64,000 nt of DNA from Citrifermentans bemidjiense Bem. Lineage in GTDB: Bacteria; Desulfobacterota; Desulfuromonadia; Geobacterales; Geobacteraceae. The notes under the pieces are model-generated. The model had not been told where the DNA came from. It saw only the letters and a program-made list of their open reading frames with translations, and did not search any database. Both the position numbers and the translations under genes were made by a program. This document shows, piece after piece, positions 27,251 to 36,954 of the stretch; position 1 is the stretch's first letter, and the number at the start of each line of letters is the position of its first letter. The stretch covers positions 124,001-188,000 of the forward strand of contig NC_011146.1 of NCBI RefSeq assembly GCF_000020725.1, in the 5' to 3' direction.

Positions 27251-27340
27251 GAACGTGAAACTCACCAGACGAGACCGCTCACGTTGACGCAGCCATAAAT
27301 TGCGCTAGCCTGAAGCTCTATGAGTGGAAAGGAGCGAGCT

Positions 27341-28213
27341 ATGAAGATAGACGTGGAGCAGTTCCAGGTTAAGGCAAAGGAGAAGGTGTCACTGAAGAGG
27401 CGGCCGACCGATGTGGCCCCTTTTTATCACTCAAAGGAACAGTACCAGGAGTGTCTCACCGAACAGATCGAGAGGCTGAGCGCCCTGCAGGGGCTTCTCT
27501 ATGCCAATAACAACTATGCCGTGCTCTTGATCTTCCAGGCCATGGACGCCGCAGGCAAGGATGGTGTCATCAAGCATGTGCTTTCGGGGATCAACCCGCA
27601 GGGGTGCGAGGTCTACTCCTTCAAGCATCCCAGCGCCGAAGAACTGGACCACGACTTCCTGTGGCGCAGCGGGCGCCGGCTCCCGGAACGGGGGCGCATC
27701 GGGATCTTCAACCGCTCCTATTACGAGGAGGTGCTGATAGTTCGGGTGCACCCGGAGATCCTGGCGGGGGAAGGGCTTCCGGGGCAGTTGGTCAACGGCC
27801 ATGTATGGCGGGACCGCTTCGAGTCCATCGTGAACCTGGAGGAGCATCTGCACAGAAACGGCACCCGCATCGCCAAGTTCTTCCTGCACATCTCCAAGGA
27901 AGAGCAGCGCAAGCGCTTCATCGAGCGGATCGACAACCCGGAGAAGAATTGGAAGTTCGACAAGGCAGACGTGGAAGAGCGAAAGCTCTGGAAGCAGTAC
28001 ATGGAGGCGTACCAGGATTGCCTGGAGGCAACCAGCCGCAAAAACGCCCCGTGGTACATCGTCCCTGCGGACGACAAGAAGAACGCGCGCCTGATCGTCG
28101 CCCAGGTACTGCTGAACCTGCTGGAGGAATTGAAGATGGAATATCCGGATACCTCGGAGGAGCGCCGCAAGGAACTGCAGGAGATACGGAAGGAATTGGC
28201 TAAGCCGGAATAG
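27341..28213 (+). CDS. polyphosphate kinase 2 family protein (polyphosphate:nucleotide phosphotransferase)
   Basis: The 290-residue protein has the PPK2 layout: a P-loop-like block ([20 protein letters not shown], Walker A as DAAGKDG), the lid segment ([20 protein letters not shown]), [19 protein letters not shown] (Walker B region) and [20 protein letters not shown]. Such enzymes move phosphate between polyphosphate and nucleotides (AMP, ADP or GDP). The ATG at 27341 follows AAAGGAGCGAGCT; an ATG 21 bases upstream is less likely. It diverges from actB and marks the start of the stress and reserve region. Confidence 0.93.
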   Translation: MKIDVEQFQVKAKEKVSLKRRPTDVAPFYHSKEQYQECLTEQIERLSALQGLLYANNNYAVLLIFQAMDAAGKDGVIKHVLSGINPQGCEVYSFKHPSAEELDHDFLWRSGRRLPERGRIGIFNRSYYEEVLIVRVHPEILAGEGLPGQLVNGHVWRDRFESIVNLEEHLHRNGTRIAKFFLHISKEEQRKRFIERIDNPEKNWKFDKADVEERKLWKQYMEAYQDCLEATSRKNAPWYIVPADDKKNARLIVAQVLLNLLEELKMEYPDTSEERRKELQEIRKELAKPE

Positions 28214-28225
28214 CGGAAAGCAGGC

Positions 28226-28250
28226 ATGAAAAAGGCGGCTTGCGCCGCCT
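28226..28250 (-). terminator. rho-independent terminator of the DUF1328 gene
   Basis: AGGCGGC / GCCGCCT pair around a short loop. On the minus strand the hairpin is followed by a T-run (AAAAA on the plus strand at 28229-28233). It lies between the convergent ppk2 and DUF1328 genes. Confidence 0.75.
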
Positions 28251-28277
28251 GATTCGAAAGCTGCATGGCAACTGTAC

Positions 28278-28454
28278 CTAACGTGTGATGTTCCGGCCCG
28301 CGAGTAGAGCCGATACCAGCATGACGACTGCGACCACCAGGAAGAGATAGAACAGGATCTTGGCTATCCCGGCCGCTGCTGTGGCGATACCGCCGAATCC
28401 GAATACTGCGGCGATAATTGCGATAATGAAGAAAATGAGGGCCCAACGTAACAT
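28278..28454 (-). CDS. DUF1328 (YtjA-like) small membrane protein (58 aa)
   Basis: The 58-residue product reads [20 protein letters not shown], then [20 protein letters not shown] and a third hydrophobic stretch ending LLAGRNITR. The FGFGGIA...AGIAKILF pattern is the DUF1328 signature. These two-helix membrane peptides are commonly induced by stress and stationary phase, but their function is unknown. AGGTGAG precedes the ATG and a terminator follows. Confidence 0.9.
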   Translation of the reverse strand: MLRWALIFFIIAIIAAVFGFGGIATAAAGIAKILFYLFLVVAVVMLVSALLAGRNITR

Positions 28455-28611
28455 GACATCTCACCTCCCTGCACTTTCATTAACTTCTCTAAATAAAGTA
28501 TAGCATGGGCAGAAAACGGTTTAACAGCTTGTAATTTTCCAATTTTTGGAGGTTGGAAAGCGGCAGGGCGCGGACACATGAGCGCTGTCTGCTCCCCGTT
28601 TTCAGCCAAAG

Positions 28612-31227
28612 CTACCCGTTTTGCAGCCGCTCCAGGCAGCGCTCCATGTCGATACCGGGACCGAGGACGCCTTGGAACAGGTCGCCGACCTGCTCCAGCC
28701 GCTTCCCGATGGTGTTGATGGTGAACTGGCGCGGGTCGAGACCCGGCTTCACTTCCTCCCAGCGAAGCGGCGCCGAAACGGTCGCCCCGGGGCGGGGGCG
28801 GATGCTGTAGGGGGCGGCGAGGGTCTGGCCCGGCTTGTTCTGCAGGAAGTCGAGGTACACCTTTTTCTGGCGCTGCCTGGGGCTGCGCAAGAGGCTGGTG
28901 AAGCCGGGGACCTTGTGGTGCGCGAGGGTCGCCACCAGCTTCGCGAATACCCCTGCCGTGTCGTAGTCGTAGCGTGCTCCCAGCGGGACGTAGATGTGGA
29001 TGCCGGTGGCGCCGGAGGTCTTCGGGAAACTGGCCGCGCCCGCGCTTTCCAGGACTTCGTGCACGGCGAGCGCGGTCTCGATCACCTTCTCGAAGGAGAT
29101 GTCCTCGGGGTCCAGGTCGATCACCAGGTAATCGGGGTAGTCGAGCTGCTGCAGCCGCGACAGCCATGGGTTGATCTCGATGCAGCCCAGGTTGGCCATG
29201 TAGATGAGCGTCGCCTCGTCCTGGCAGACGAGGAACTTGATGTTCTTGTCGACGTGTTTGGAATAGATCTCCCGGGCGGTGATCCAGGGGGGGATCAGGT
29301 CGGCCGTCTCCTTCTGGTAGAAACCTCCTTCGGCGATGCCGTGCGGCGTACGGTACATCGACTCCGGGCGGTCCATGAGGTACGGGAGTATCACCCGTGC
29401 CATCTTGCGGTAGTAGTCGATGACGTCCCCCTTGGTATATCCCTCCTCCGGCCAGAAGACCTTGTCCAGGTTGGTCAGGGTGAGCCGCTGCCCGTCGATG
29501 ACGAGGTTTACCTCCCCTTTCTTCGCGCCCCCCTTCTTCACGAAAGGCTTGGCTGTGGCAACCGTCTCCTCTGCAGGCACCTTTTCCCCTGCCGCAGGCT
29601 CGCCAACATCCTCCTCTTGATCCGTCTGCGCATGGTGCACCGGGGGCTGGACCTCCGCGGGAAAGATCTCCCGCTGCACGGACCTGGGGTCCTTGTCCTC
29701 ACGAAGCCCCAGGAAAATGGGCAGGCGCATGACGTTCTCGTCGGTCCACTCGGCGAATTCGACCTCGCAGACCAGCACTGGTTTGGTCCAGGTAACCGGC
29801 ATGCTGGTCTTCACCTGCTGCCGGAAAGGGGACTCCGGCTGGATCAGCGGTTGCAGCGCAGCGTACATCTCCTTCAACCCCACATCGTCGAACCCCCCTC
29901 CGGTAAGCCCGATGTAGACCAGCTCGCCATTTTCGTAGACCCCCAGCACGAGAGAGCCCAATCCTTTCCTGCTCCCTCGGGGCTGGGTGAACCCGCAGAT
30001 CACCGCCTCCTGCTGCAGCCGTATCTTAATCTTCAGCCAGTCGCCGCTTCTTCTTCCCGCAAAATACCGGCTGTCGGCCCTTTTGGCGAGGATTCCCTCC
30101 AGGTTGTTCTCGCGGGCAAGCTCGAAGAACTGCCTGCCGTACTCCCTGATATGGTCGCTGAAGCGGACCCAGGGGAGTTCGGGGAGCAGGTTGCGAAGCC
30201 TCTCCTTGCGTGCCTGGAGCGGTTCGGCGCGCAGGTCCTCGCCGTCGAGGTAGAGGAGGTCGAAGGCGTAGTAGTAGATGTTCTTCTCCCCGGTGCGCAG
30301 GCTGTTCTGCAAGAGCTGGAAGGAAGACCTCCCCTTGGCGTCGAGGGCTACCACCTCACCGTCCAGCACTGCCGTGACCGGCAGGGAAGCAAGTGACTGG
30401 ACGATGGCGGGGAAGCGCTTGTTGAAGGAGAGGTTGTTGCGCGAGTAGAGCTGCACCTCGCCGCCCTCTATCTCGGCGATGGCGCGGTAGCCGTCGAGTT
30501 TTATCTCGAAGAGCCAGTCGGGATCGTCGAAGGGCTCGGCCGCGGAGTTGGCCAGCATCGGAGTGAGTCGGTGCGGCATCGGAGCGGCAGGTCTGACAGG
30601 TCCGACTGGTTCCGCCGCCTCTGCGGCGGCTAGGGGCAACGCCTGTGGCTTCCTCCCCGTCTTTAGCTCCTCGATGGTGACGTCACTGACCACCGAACGG
30701 TCCTGCAACGTCACGTCCTCGGTCGAGGCGAACCGGTCGTTTTTCTTGATCAAAAGCCAGGTGTTCTCCTTGTCCCCCTTGATGCGAACTAGGGCATATT
30801 CCCCGTTCAATTTCCGGCCGACGAGGATGAATTTCAGGTCTCCCTTTTTCAGCCCCTCGCGCAGCAGCCTCACGCCCTGTTCCGGATCGGCCGCCCCCGG
30901 GGCCTCATAGCTCCCGGTGTCCCAGACGATCACCTCGCCTGCCCCGTAATTCCCCTTGGGAATCACCCCCTCGAAGTCGCCGTAGTCGTAGGGGTGGTCC
31001 TCCACCATCATGGCGAGCCTTTTTACCGAGGGATCCAGCGAGGGGCCCTTGGGGATGGCCCAGCTTTTCAGAACTCCGTCGAGCTCGAGCCTAAAGTCGT
31101 AATGCAGATGAGAGGCCGCGTGCTTATGCACCACGAACCGTAAAGATCTCTCCGACTTCCCCTCGCTGGCCGGCGGCTCCGGCGTCCTCCCCGGATTCCT
31201 TTTGCGCTGATACTCTTCCAGTCCCAT
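28612..31227 (-). CDS. ligD: multifunctional ATP-dependent DNA ligase LigD (NHEJ)
   Basis: The 871-residue protein carries three domains in the order phosphoesterase, ligase, polymerase. The PE domain (residues about 30-170) includes HKHAASHLHYDFRLELDG; the ligase domain (about 215-530) has the catalytic lysine in FEIKLDGYRAIAE; the polymerase/primase domain (about 570-860) has VDKNIKFLVCQDEATLIYMA, YLVIDLDPED and TSGATGIHIYVPL. It seals double-strand breaks together with Ku, whose gene lies 18.5 kb away on the same strand. GGGGAGG precedes the ATG. Confidence 0.96.
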   Translation of the reverse strand: MGLEEYQRKRNPGRTPEPPASEGKSERSLRFVVHKHAASHLHYDFRLELDGVLKSWAIPKGPSLDPSVKRLAMMVEDHPYDYGDFEGVIPKGNYGAGEVIVWDTGSYEAPGAADPEQGVRLLREGLKKGDLKFILVGRKLNGEYALVRIKGDKENTWLLIKKNDRFASTEDVTLQDRSVVSDVTIEELKTGRKPQALPLAAAEAAEPVGPVRPAAPMPHRLTPMLANSAAEPFDDPDWLFEIKLDGYRAIAEIEGGEVQLYSRNNLSFNKRFPAIVQSLASLPVTAVLDGEVVALDAKGRSSFQLLQNSLRTGEKNIYYYAFDLLYLDGEDLRAEPLQARKERLRNLLPELPWVRFSDHIREYGRQFFELARENNLEGILAKRADSRYFAGRRSGDWLKIKIRLQQEAVICGFTQPRGSRKGLGSLVLGVYENGELVYIGLTGGGFDDVGLKEMYAALQPLIQPESPFRQQVKTSMPVTWTKPVLVCEVEFAEWTDENVMRLPIFLGLREDKDPRSVQREIFPAEVQPPVHHAQTDQEEDVGEPAAGEKVPAEETVATAKPFVKKGGAKKGEVNLVIDGQRLTLTNLDKVFWPEEGYTKGDVIDYYRKMARVILPYLMDRPESMYRTPHGIAEGGFYQKETADLIPPWITAREIYSKHVDKNIKFLVCQDEATLIYMANLGCIEINPWLSRLQQLDYPDYLVIDLDPEDISFEKVIETALAVHEVLESAGAASFPKTSGATGIHIYVPLGARYDYDTAGVFAKLVATLAHHKVPGFTSLLRSPRQRQKKVYLDFLQNKPGQTLAAPYSIRPRPGATVSAPLRWEEVKPGLDPRQFTINTIGKRLEQVGDLFQGVLGPGIDMERCLERLQNG

Positions 31228-31462
31228 GAGAACCTCCCCTTTTCAAGGTCATGAGTTTATCACATCGCCAGATCGGCTTTAGATGGGCTTGTCTGAATTG
31301 ACAAAGCAAGGACCGCGGCTAGATTATTAGACGTTGCAAATCATGGGCCCTGTTTCCCCTCTGCCGACCCAACGAGGAGGAGGCGCTGGAACCGGATTCG
31401 GAACACGGCTTAAAGCCGAAAAAACAAAGCCCCCGAGCGGGCGCAGGAAAGGAGAAAGAGGC

Positions 31463-31642
31463 ATGAGAGTCCAGGATATCCGGGAGATAGCCCAGAGGAT
31501 GGCGATCCCCACATCAAAACTGAAGAAAGGCGAACTGATCAGGGTGATACAAAGAACCGAGGGGAATCGGCAGTGTTTCGATTCGGGGCAGTCGGGGCAA
31601 TGCGGCCAGCGGGAATGCCTGTGGGCCGATGACTGTAACTAG
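31463..31642 (+). CDS. small SAP-like (Rho N-terminal-like) protein (59 aa)
   Basis: The product begins MRVQDIREIAQRMAIPTSKL and continues KKGELIRVIQRTEGN, the helix-extended-helix pattern of SAP/Rho-N DNA- or RNA-binding motifs. The C-terminus is short and cysteine-containing (CFDSGQSGQCGQRECLWADDC), which may bind a metal. AAAGGAGAAAGAGGC precedes the ATG. The pairing with ligD upstream and stress genes downstream suggests a nucleic-acid stress role (inference). Confidence 0.8.
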   Translation: MRVQDIREIAQRMAIPTSKLKKGELIRVIQRTEGNRQCFDSGQSGQCGQRECLWADDCN

Positions 31643-31708
31643 GGCGACCGCCGCGGCAAACGCCGCCGGCGGCAGTGATGACGCGAGGCAGATGGAGGAG
31701 GCGCCGAG

Positions 31709-31891
31709 ATGGACTTTGACTACACGGAGTACGAATACCTTCCAGAGTGCAAGGACGGATGCGGCGCCATCACCGACTGGCTGAACAGCAGGGAAATGGC
31801 ACGCGAGGTAGGTGAGAACCATGGCAGGCAGACCGGCCACGAGTGGATCGTGCTGGAGAAGATGAGAGAGGAGCAGCCGCTCCGAAAATGA
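31709..31891 (+). CDS. small hypothetical protein (60 aa)
   Basis: An acidic product, MDFDYTEYEYLPECKDGCGA onwards, with two close cysteines and a Gly/His/Glu-rich second half. GGAGGCGCCGAG precedes the ATG. It lies 66 bases after the SAP-like gene and 62 bases before the ferritin-like gene, in the same direction. I do not recognise the family. Confidence 0.65.
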   Translation: MDFDYTEYEYLPECKDGCGAITDWLNSREMAREVGENHGRQTGHEWIVLEKMREEQPLRK

Positions 31892-31953
31892 AACGTCCTA
31901 CCCGGCGCCATCGGTGCCGGGAATAACAGGGAGAACCAACCCGGAGGTACCGA

Positions 31954-32391
31954 ATGAACAGAGACGACATACTCAACCACTTGGGAAAACTGATACAGCT
32001 CGACGTGGATGCCACCCATGCCTACGACCAGGCGATCAGGAACGTGAACGAGGTGGTCATCAAGGACAAGCTGATCCAGTTCCAGGCCGACCACAGAAAG
32101 CACATCGACTTACTCTCAGCGAAAATGCTGGAGTTGGGTGGCACCCCGCCTGAACTCACCTCCGACTTCAAAGGCTTCCTGATCTCGGGCTTCACCGCCC
32201 TGCGCAGCCTCACCGGTTCGAAAGGAGCCCTTGAAGCTATGGAGACCAACGAGCGCCTGACCACCAGCCGCTACGAGGAAGCCTCAAAGCTCGACTTCCC
32301 GGTGGACATCTCCGCCATCGTCCGTTCCAACTACGCCGACGAACAGCGCCACCTCTCGTTCATCCGCGAGGCGATACCGACGCTTAAATAG
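31954..32391 (+). CDS. ferritin-like four-helix protein, PA2169/DUF2383 family
   Basis: The 145-residue helical protein has LIQLDVDATHAYDQAIRNV, FQADHRKHIDLLSAKMLELG and IVRSNYADEQRHLSFIREAI, matching the PA2169/DUF2383 ferritin-like family. D/E and H pairs in these helices could form a di-metal site. In Pseudomonas the homologue lies in an RpoS-regulated stress region. A terminator follows, so it is the end of this small transcript. GGAGGTACCGA precedes the start. Confidence 0.88.
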   Translation: MNRDDILNHLGKLIQLDVDATHAYDQAIRNVNEVVIKDKLIQFQADHRKHIDLLSAKMLELGGTPPELTSDFKGFLISGFTALRSLTGSKGALEAMETNERLTTSRYEEASKLDFPVDISAIVRSNYADEQRHLSFIREAIPTLK

Positions 32392-32441
32392 TCAGAGGGA
32401 ATTGACCAACCCAGGCAGGCTTGGCGCTTGCCTCGAAGAGG

Positions 32442-32474
32442 GCCCGGATCAGCTACGATTCCGGGTTCTTTTTG
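32442..32474 (+). terminator. rho-independent terminator after the ferritin-like gene
   Basis: CCCGGATC pairs imperfectly with GATTCCGGG (one bulge), followed by TTCTTTTTG. Confidence 0.8.
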
Positions 32475-32532
32475 TTAATGAGAGAGCTGCGCCGCGTTTT
32501 CTACTAAAACGCAACCCCGCCATTGACGGGCA

Positions 32533-32560
32533 TTGACACGAGAGATGTCTAAAGTATCTT
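32533..32560 (+). promoter_or_regulatory. promoter of the trehalose/alpha-glucan operon
   Basis: TTGACA (32533-32538), a 16-base spacer and TATCTT (32555-32560) lie 62 bases before treZ. The -35 box is perfect and the -10 box matches at 5 of 6. Confidence 0.7.
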
Positions 32561-32621
32561 TAATAAACCATTTTTATTGTTTGTCATTAATGATAACAAC
32601 GACGCGTGCAGGAGACGTCTT

Positions 32622-34511
32622 ATGGTAGCTGCTGCCTGGAAATTCGATCTGGGTGCCACCGTGCTTAAAGAGGGAGGAACCCGCTTTCGGGTCTGGGCTC
32701 CGAAGTCGCAGACGGTGAACCTTCTCATCCTTTCCGGCAAGGCGGCCGGCGCGGTCCTCATGCAGCAGGAGGAAATGGGTTACTACTCCGCCACGGTAGC
32801 CGGGGTGGCCGACGGCGACCGCTATCTCTACCAGCTCGACAACGGCAAGACCTTCCCCGATCCCGTTTCGCGCTACCAGCCGGATGGGGTGCACGAGCCT
32901 TCCCAGGTGGTGGACCCAGATCTGTTCGAATGGTCGGACGAAGGGTGGACCGGCATCCCGCTGGAGCAGTACCGGATCTACGAGATCCACACTGGGACCT
33001 TCACCAAGGAGGGGACCTTCGAGGCGGCGATATCTTTTCTCGACTACCTGGTTGACTTGGGGATCACCGCGGTCGAGATCATGCCGGTGTCGCAGTGCCC
33101 CGGCAAGCGCAACTGGGGTTACGACGGCGTTTTTCACTTCGCGCCGCAGAGCAGTTTCGGCGGCCCGGACGGATTGAAAAGGCTGGTGAACGCCTGCCAC
33201 AAGAAGGGGCTCGCGGTGCTCCTGGACGTGGTCTACAACCACTTCGGCCCGGAAGGGAACTACCTCTGGGATTTCGGCCACTACTTCACCGACAAGTACC
33301 GCACCCCGTGGGGGCGGGCCATGAACCTGGACGGGGCCTACAGCGACTCGGTCCTCGAGTTCTTCTTGCTGAACGCTGGGTACTGGATCAACGAGTTCCG
33401 CTTCGATGGCCTCAGGCTGGACGCGGTGGACTGGATCTTCGATCAGACGCCGAAGCCGCTTTTGCAGCGGCTGGCCGAGGAGGTGCACCTGCACCGGGGA
33501 CGGCTGGGGAGGGAGATCTTCCTCTTCGCGGAGAACGACACCAACGACGCGCGACTGATCAAGCCGCCGGAGTTGTGCGGCTTCGGCTTGGACGCCCAGT
33601 GGTGCGACAATTTCCACCACGCGCTGCGCACCCTGCTCACTAGAGAGACTACCGGCTACTACGAGGACTTCGGCCAGTTCAGCCAGATGGTGAAGACTTA
33701 CGAGGAGGCCTTCGTCTTCACCGGCGAATACTCCCAATACCGCAAGCGCCGCCAGGGAGGACCGGCAAAGGACCTCCCCACCTCGCAGTTCGTGGTCTTC
33801 TCGCAGAACCACGACCAGGTTGGAAACAGAAAATGCGGGGACCGGCTGAGCGGGAGCCTCCCGGTGGGACAGCTCCTTTTGGTCGCCGGGGTAGTGATCC
33901 TTTCCCCCTACATCCCGATGCTGTTCATGGGAGAGGAGTACGGGGAAAAGGCGCCGTTCCACTACTTCATCGACCATGGCAACCCGGAGCTGGTCGAGCT
34001 GGTCAGGAAGGGGAAACACGAGGAGCATGCCTCGGGCATCTGCGAGGGGGAGATCCCAGACCCGGCGGCGGAGGAGACCTTCCTGGAGTCGAAGATAGAT
34101 CTCGTCAGCGAAAAGGTGGGGGAGCAGGCGGTCATCCTTGAGTTCTACAAGAAACTCTTCTCGCTGCGCAGCACCTTGCCCGCGCTCCAGGTGTTCCAGC
34201 GCGAGCAGATGGAGGTGTCCGGGATGCCTCAGCAAAAGGTCCTCTGCTTCAGAAGGTGGTCCGGCCAGAATTCGGTCCTTTGCCTCTTCAGCTTCAACAA
34301 CATGCAGCAGGAGATCTCCCTGCCTCTTGCCGAAGGGACTTGGGAAAAGCTGCTCGACTCCTCGGCCCAGCACTGGCTCGGGCCGGGTGAAGAGGCACCG
34401 GTGAAGGTCGAGGTGACAGGAGAGCCGGGAGAGATTCCGGTATCGATCAACCCATACAGCGTGGTGGTTTACGCCGCCGACCTGACAGGAGGAGCACATG
34501 GAGCAAGCTAA
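32622..34511 (+). CDS. treZ: malto-oligosyltrehalose trehalohydrolase
   Basis: A GH13 enzyme of about 629 residues that releases trehalose from maltooligosyl-trehalose made by TreY. An N-terminal CBM48-like domain (FDLGATVLKEGGTRFRVWAP) precedes the catalytic barrel with FDGLRLDAVDWIFD (nucleophile Asp), IFLFAENDTNDARL (acid/base Glu) and VFSQNHDQVGNRKCGDRLSG (third Asp). The ATG at 32622 follows AGGAGACGTCTT. It is first in a five-gene operon and overlaps the next gene by 14 bases. Confidence 0.93.
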   Translation: MVAAAWKFDLGATVLKEGGTRFRVWAPKSQTVNLLILSGKAAGAVLMQQEEMGYYSATVAGVADGDRYLYQLDNGKTFPDPVSRYQPDGVHEPSQVVDPDLFEWSDEGWTGIPLEQYRIYEIHTGTFTKEGTFEAAISFLDYLVDLGITAVEIMPVSQCPGKRNWGYDGVFHFAPQSSFGGPDGLKRLVNACHKKGLAVLLDVVYNHFGPEGNYLWDFGHYFTDKYRTPWGRAMNLDGAYSDSVLEFFLLNAGYWINEFRFDGLRLDAVDWIFDQTPKPLLQRLAEEVHLHRGRLGREIFLFAENDTNDARLIKPPELCGFGLDAQWCDNFHHALRTLLTRETTGYYEDFGQFSQMVKTYEEAFVFTGEYSQYRKRRQGGPAKDLPTSQFVVFSQNHDQVGNRKCGDRLSGSLPVGQLLLVAGVVILSPYIPMLFMGEEYGEKAPFHYFIDHGNPELVELVRKGKHEEHASGICEGEIPDPAAEETFLESKIDLVSEKVGEQAVILEFYKKLFSLRSTLPALQVFQREQMEVSGMPQQKVLCFRRWSGQNSVLCLFSFNNMQQEISLPLAEGTWEKLLDSSAQHWLGPGEEAPVKVEVTGEPGEIPVSINPYSVVVYAADLTGGAHGAS

Positions 34512-36942
34512 CGAGCGGTTTGTCTGCATTCACGGCCATTTTTACCAGCCGCCGCGCGAGAACCCCTGGCTCGAAGCGGTCGAGATCCAGGATTCCGCCT
34601 TCCCCTACCATGACTGGAACGAGAGGATCACCGCCGAGTGTTACGCCTCCAACTCCGCGTCGCGGATATTGGACGGCGAACAGCGGGTCATGGATATCAC
34701 CAGCAACTACGCCAAGATCAATTTCAACTTCGGCCCTACCGTTCTCTCCTGGATGCAATTCGCCGCCCCGAAGATCTACCAGGCAATCCTGGAGGCGGAC
34801 AAGCTGAGCATGGAGTGGCGCTCCGGGCACGGCTCGGCCATCGCCCAGGTCTTCAACCACATGATCATGCCGCTGGCCAATTCCCGGGACAAGCGGACCC
34901 AGATCATCTGGGGGATCAAGGACTTCGAGCAGAGGTTCCAGCGCTTCCCCGAAGGGATGTGGCTCGCCGAGACCGCCGTGGACCTGGAGAGCTTGGACCT
35001 CCTGGCGGAATACGGGATCAAGTACACCATCCTCGCCCCGCACCAGGCGGCGGGGTACCGCGAGCTGGGCGACGAGGAGTGGACCGAGACGGAGATCGAT
35101 CCGACCCGGGCCTACCTTTGCAAGCTTCCCTCCGGGCGCGAGATCAGCCTCTTCTTTTACGACGGTCCCATCTCCCGCGCGGTCGCCTTCGAGAACCTTC
35201 TGGACAGCGGCGAGGCGCTCGCCAACCGGCTGGTGGGTGGATTCACCGAGGACCGCGACTGGTCCCAGCTCATGCACATCGCCACCGACGGCGAGACCTA
35301 CGGACACCACCAGAAGTTCGGCGACATGGCGCTCGCCGCCGCCTTGAACCACATCGAGCTGAACAACCTGGCGCGTCTCACCAACTACGGCGAGTACCTG
35401 GAACTCTGCCCCCCAACGATGGAGGCGAAGATCCACGAGCGGACCTCCTGGAGCTGCGCCCACGGCGTGGAGCGCTGGAACAGCGACTGCGGATGCTCCG
35501 GCGGGGTGCCGGGATGGAACCAGCAGTGGCGCGGTCCCTTGCGCGCCTCGCTCGACTGGCTGCGGGACCGCCTGGCGCAGGGCTTCTCGCGGAAGGGGGC
35601 GGAACTCTTCAAGGACCCTTGGCAGGCGCGAGACGCTTACATCGAGGTGATCCTGAACCGGGAAATGGAGCGGGCGGAAAGCTTCCTGGCCCAGCACGCG
35701 AAGAAGGACCTCGACGCCTCGGAAAAGATCACCGCGCTGAAGCTTTTGGAGATGCAGCGTCATGCCATGCTGATGTACACGAGCTGCGGCTGGTTCTTCG
35801 ACGAGCTCTCGGGGCTGGAGACGGTGCAGGTGATCGATTACGCCAGCCGCGCGCTGCAGCTCTCCGAGGGGATCGCGGAACACGGTGTGGAGAAGGCCTT
35901 TCTGGACCGCCTGAAGGAGGCGAAGAGCAACATTCCCGCGCACCAGGACGGGCTCTGGATCTACCAGAACTTCGTGCTCCCCATCCGGCTGGACCTGGTC
36001 AAGGTCGGCGCCCACTACGCCTTCAGCTCGCTCTACGAGGAGTACGAGGACCATTCTCAGATCTACTGCTACGCCATCGCCAAGGAGGAGTACAGCAAGG
36101 TCTCCACCCCCGACGCGGTGATAGCAATGGGGCGCATCCACGTCGCCAGCGAGATCACCGAGGAGAACGCCTGCCTCACCTTCTGCGTCATGCGCCTGGG
36201 GAGCCACGACTTCAAGGGGGGGGTGATCGAAAGCTGCGACCCGCAGGCGTATGCAGCCATGCGGGAGGAGATGAGCGCCAGCTTCGACAAGGGGCTTTAC
36301 ACCGAGCTGGTCACCCTGATGGACAAGCACTTCGGCACCCACAGCTTCTCCCTTTTGAACCTTTTCTCCGACGAGCAGCGCAAGATCATCAACATCATCA
36401 TCAACCAGAACATGGAGGAGAGCATCTCCAGCTACCAGGAGATGTTCGAGCGCAGCCGCCCGCTGATGGAGTTCGTCAAGGAGACCCGGGTCCCGGTGCC
36501 GCACATATTCCTGGCGGCGGCCGAGCCGGCTTTGAACCAGTCGCTGAAAAAAGCGATGAGCGAGGAGGAGATCGACGACGACGCGGTGCACCGCATCATC
36601 GGCCAGATCAAGAAGTGGCAGGTGGGGATCGACGGCGGGGACACCGAGTATTTCATGCGCCGGCACATGGAGAGCATGTCCTCGCAACTGATGGAGCATC
36701 CGGATGACGTGAAGCTGATGGGAAGGATGCTGAAGTACATGAACCTCCTGAACGAGATCCCCATCAACCTGGTGCTCTGGCAGATGCAAAACGACTACTA
36801 CATCCTGGCCAAGAGCGTGTACTCCGATTTCGCCGCAAAGGCAGCCAAGGGGGAGGAGGGGACGGCCGCATGGATAGAGGCGTTCCGGAAGTTGGGGGAA
36901 ACCTTCCGCTTCAATCTCGGCGCAGTGCTGCCGCAGGGGTAG
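34498..36942 (+). CDS. glycoside hydrolase family 57 protein with DUF3536
   Basis: The 814-residue protein starts with the GH57 opening FVCIHGHFYQPPRENPWLEA and contains GMWLAETAVDLESLDLLAEYGI (nucleophile Glu region) and IATDGETYGHHQKFGD (acid/base Asp). A long C-terminal DUF3536 region follows. GH57 enzymes act on alpha-1,4/1,6 glucans as amylases or branching enzymes; the exact activity is not evident. Its place between treZ and treY suggests it trims or remodels the glucan feeding trehalose synthesis. It overlaps treZ by 14 bases and ends 12 bases before treY. Confidence 0.9.
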   Translation: MEQANERFVCIHGHFYQPPRENPWLEAVEIQDSAFPYHDWNERITAECYASNSASRILDGEQRVMDITSNYAKINFNFGPTVLSWMQFAAPKIYQAILEADKLSMEWRSGHGSAIAQVFNHMIMPLANSRDKRTQIIWGIKDFEQRFQRFPEGMWLAETAVDLESLDLLAEYGIKYTILAPHQAAGYRELGDEEWTETEIDPTRAYLCKLPSGREISLFFYDGPISRAVAFENLLDSGEALANRLVGGFTEDRDWSQLMHIATDGETYGHHQKFGDMALAAALNHIELNNLARLTNYGEYLELCPPTMEAKIHERTSWSCAHGVERWNSDCGCSGGVPGWNQQWRGPLRASLDWLRDRLAQGFSRKGAELFKDPWQARDAYIEVILNREMERAESFLAQHAKKDLDASEKITALKLLEMQRHAMLMYTSCGWFFDELSGLETVQVIDYASRALQLSEGIAEHGVEKAFLDRLKEAKSNIPAHQDGLWIYQNFVLPIRLDLVKVGAHYAFSSLYEEYEDHSQIYCYAIAKEEYSKVSTPDAVIAMGRIHVASEITEENACLTFCVMRLGSHDFKGGVIESCDPQAYAAMREEMSASFDKGLYTELVTLMDKHFGTHSFSLLNLFSDEQRKIINIIINQNMEESISSYQEMFERSRPLMEFVKETRVPVPHIFLAAAEPALNQSLKKAMSEEEIDDDAVHRIIGQIKKWQVGIDGGDTEYFMRRHMESMSSQLMEHPDDVKLMGRMLKYMNLLNEIPINLVLWQMQNDYYILAKSVYSDFAAKAAKGEEGTAAWIEAFRKLGETFRFNLGAVLPQG

Positions 36943-36954
36943 CCAGGGGGGAGC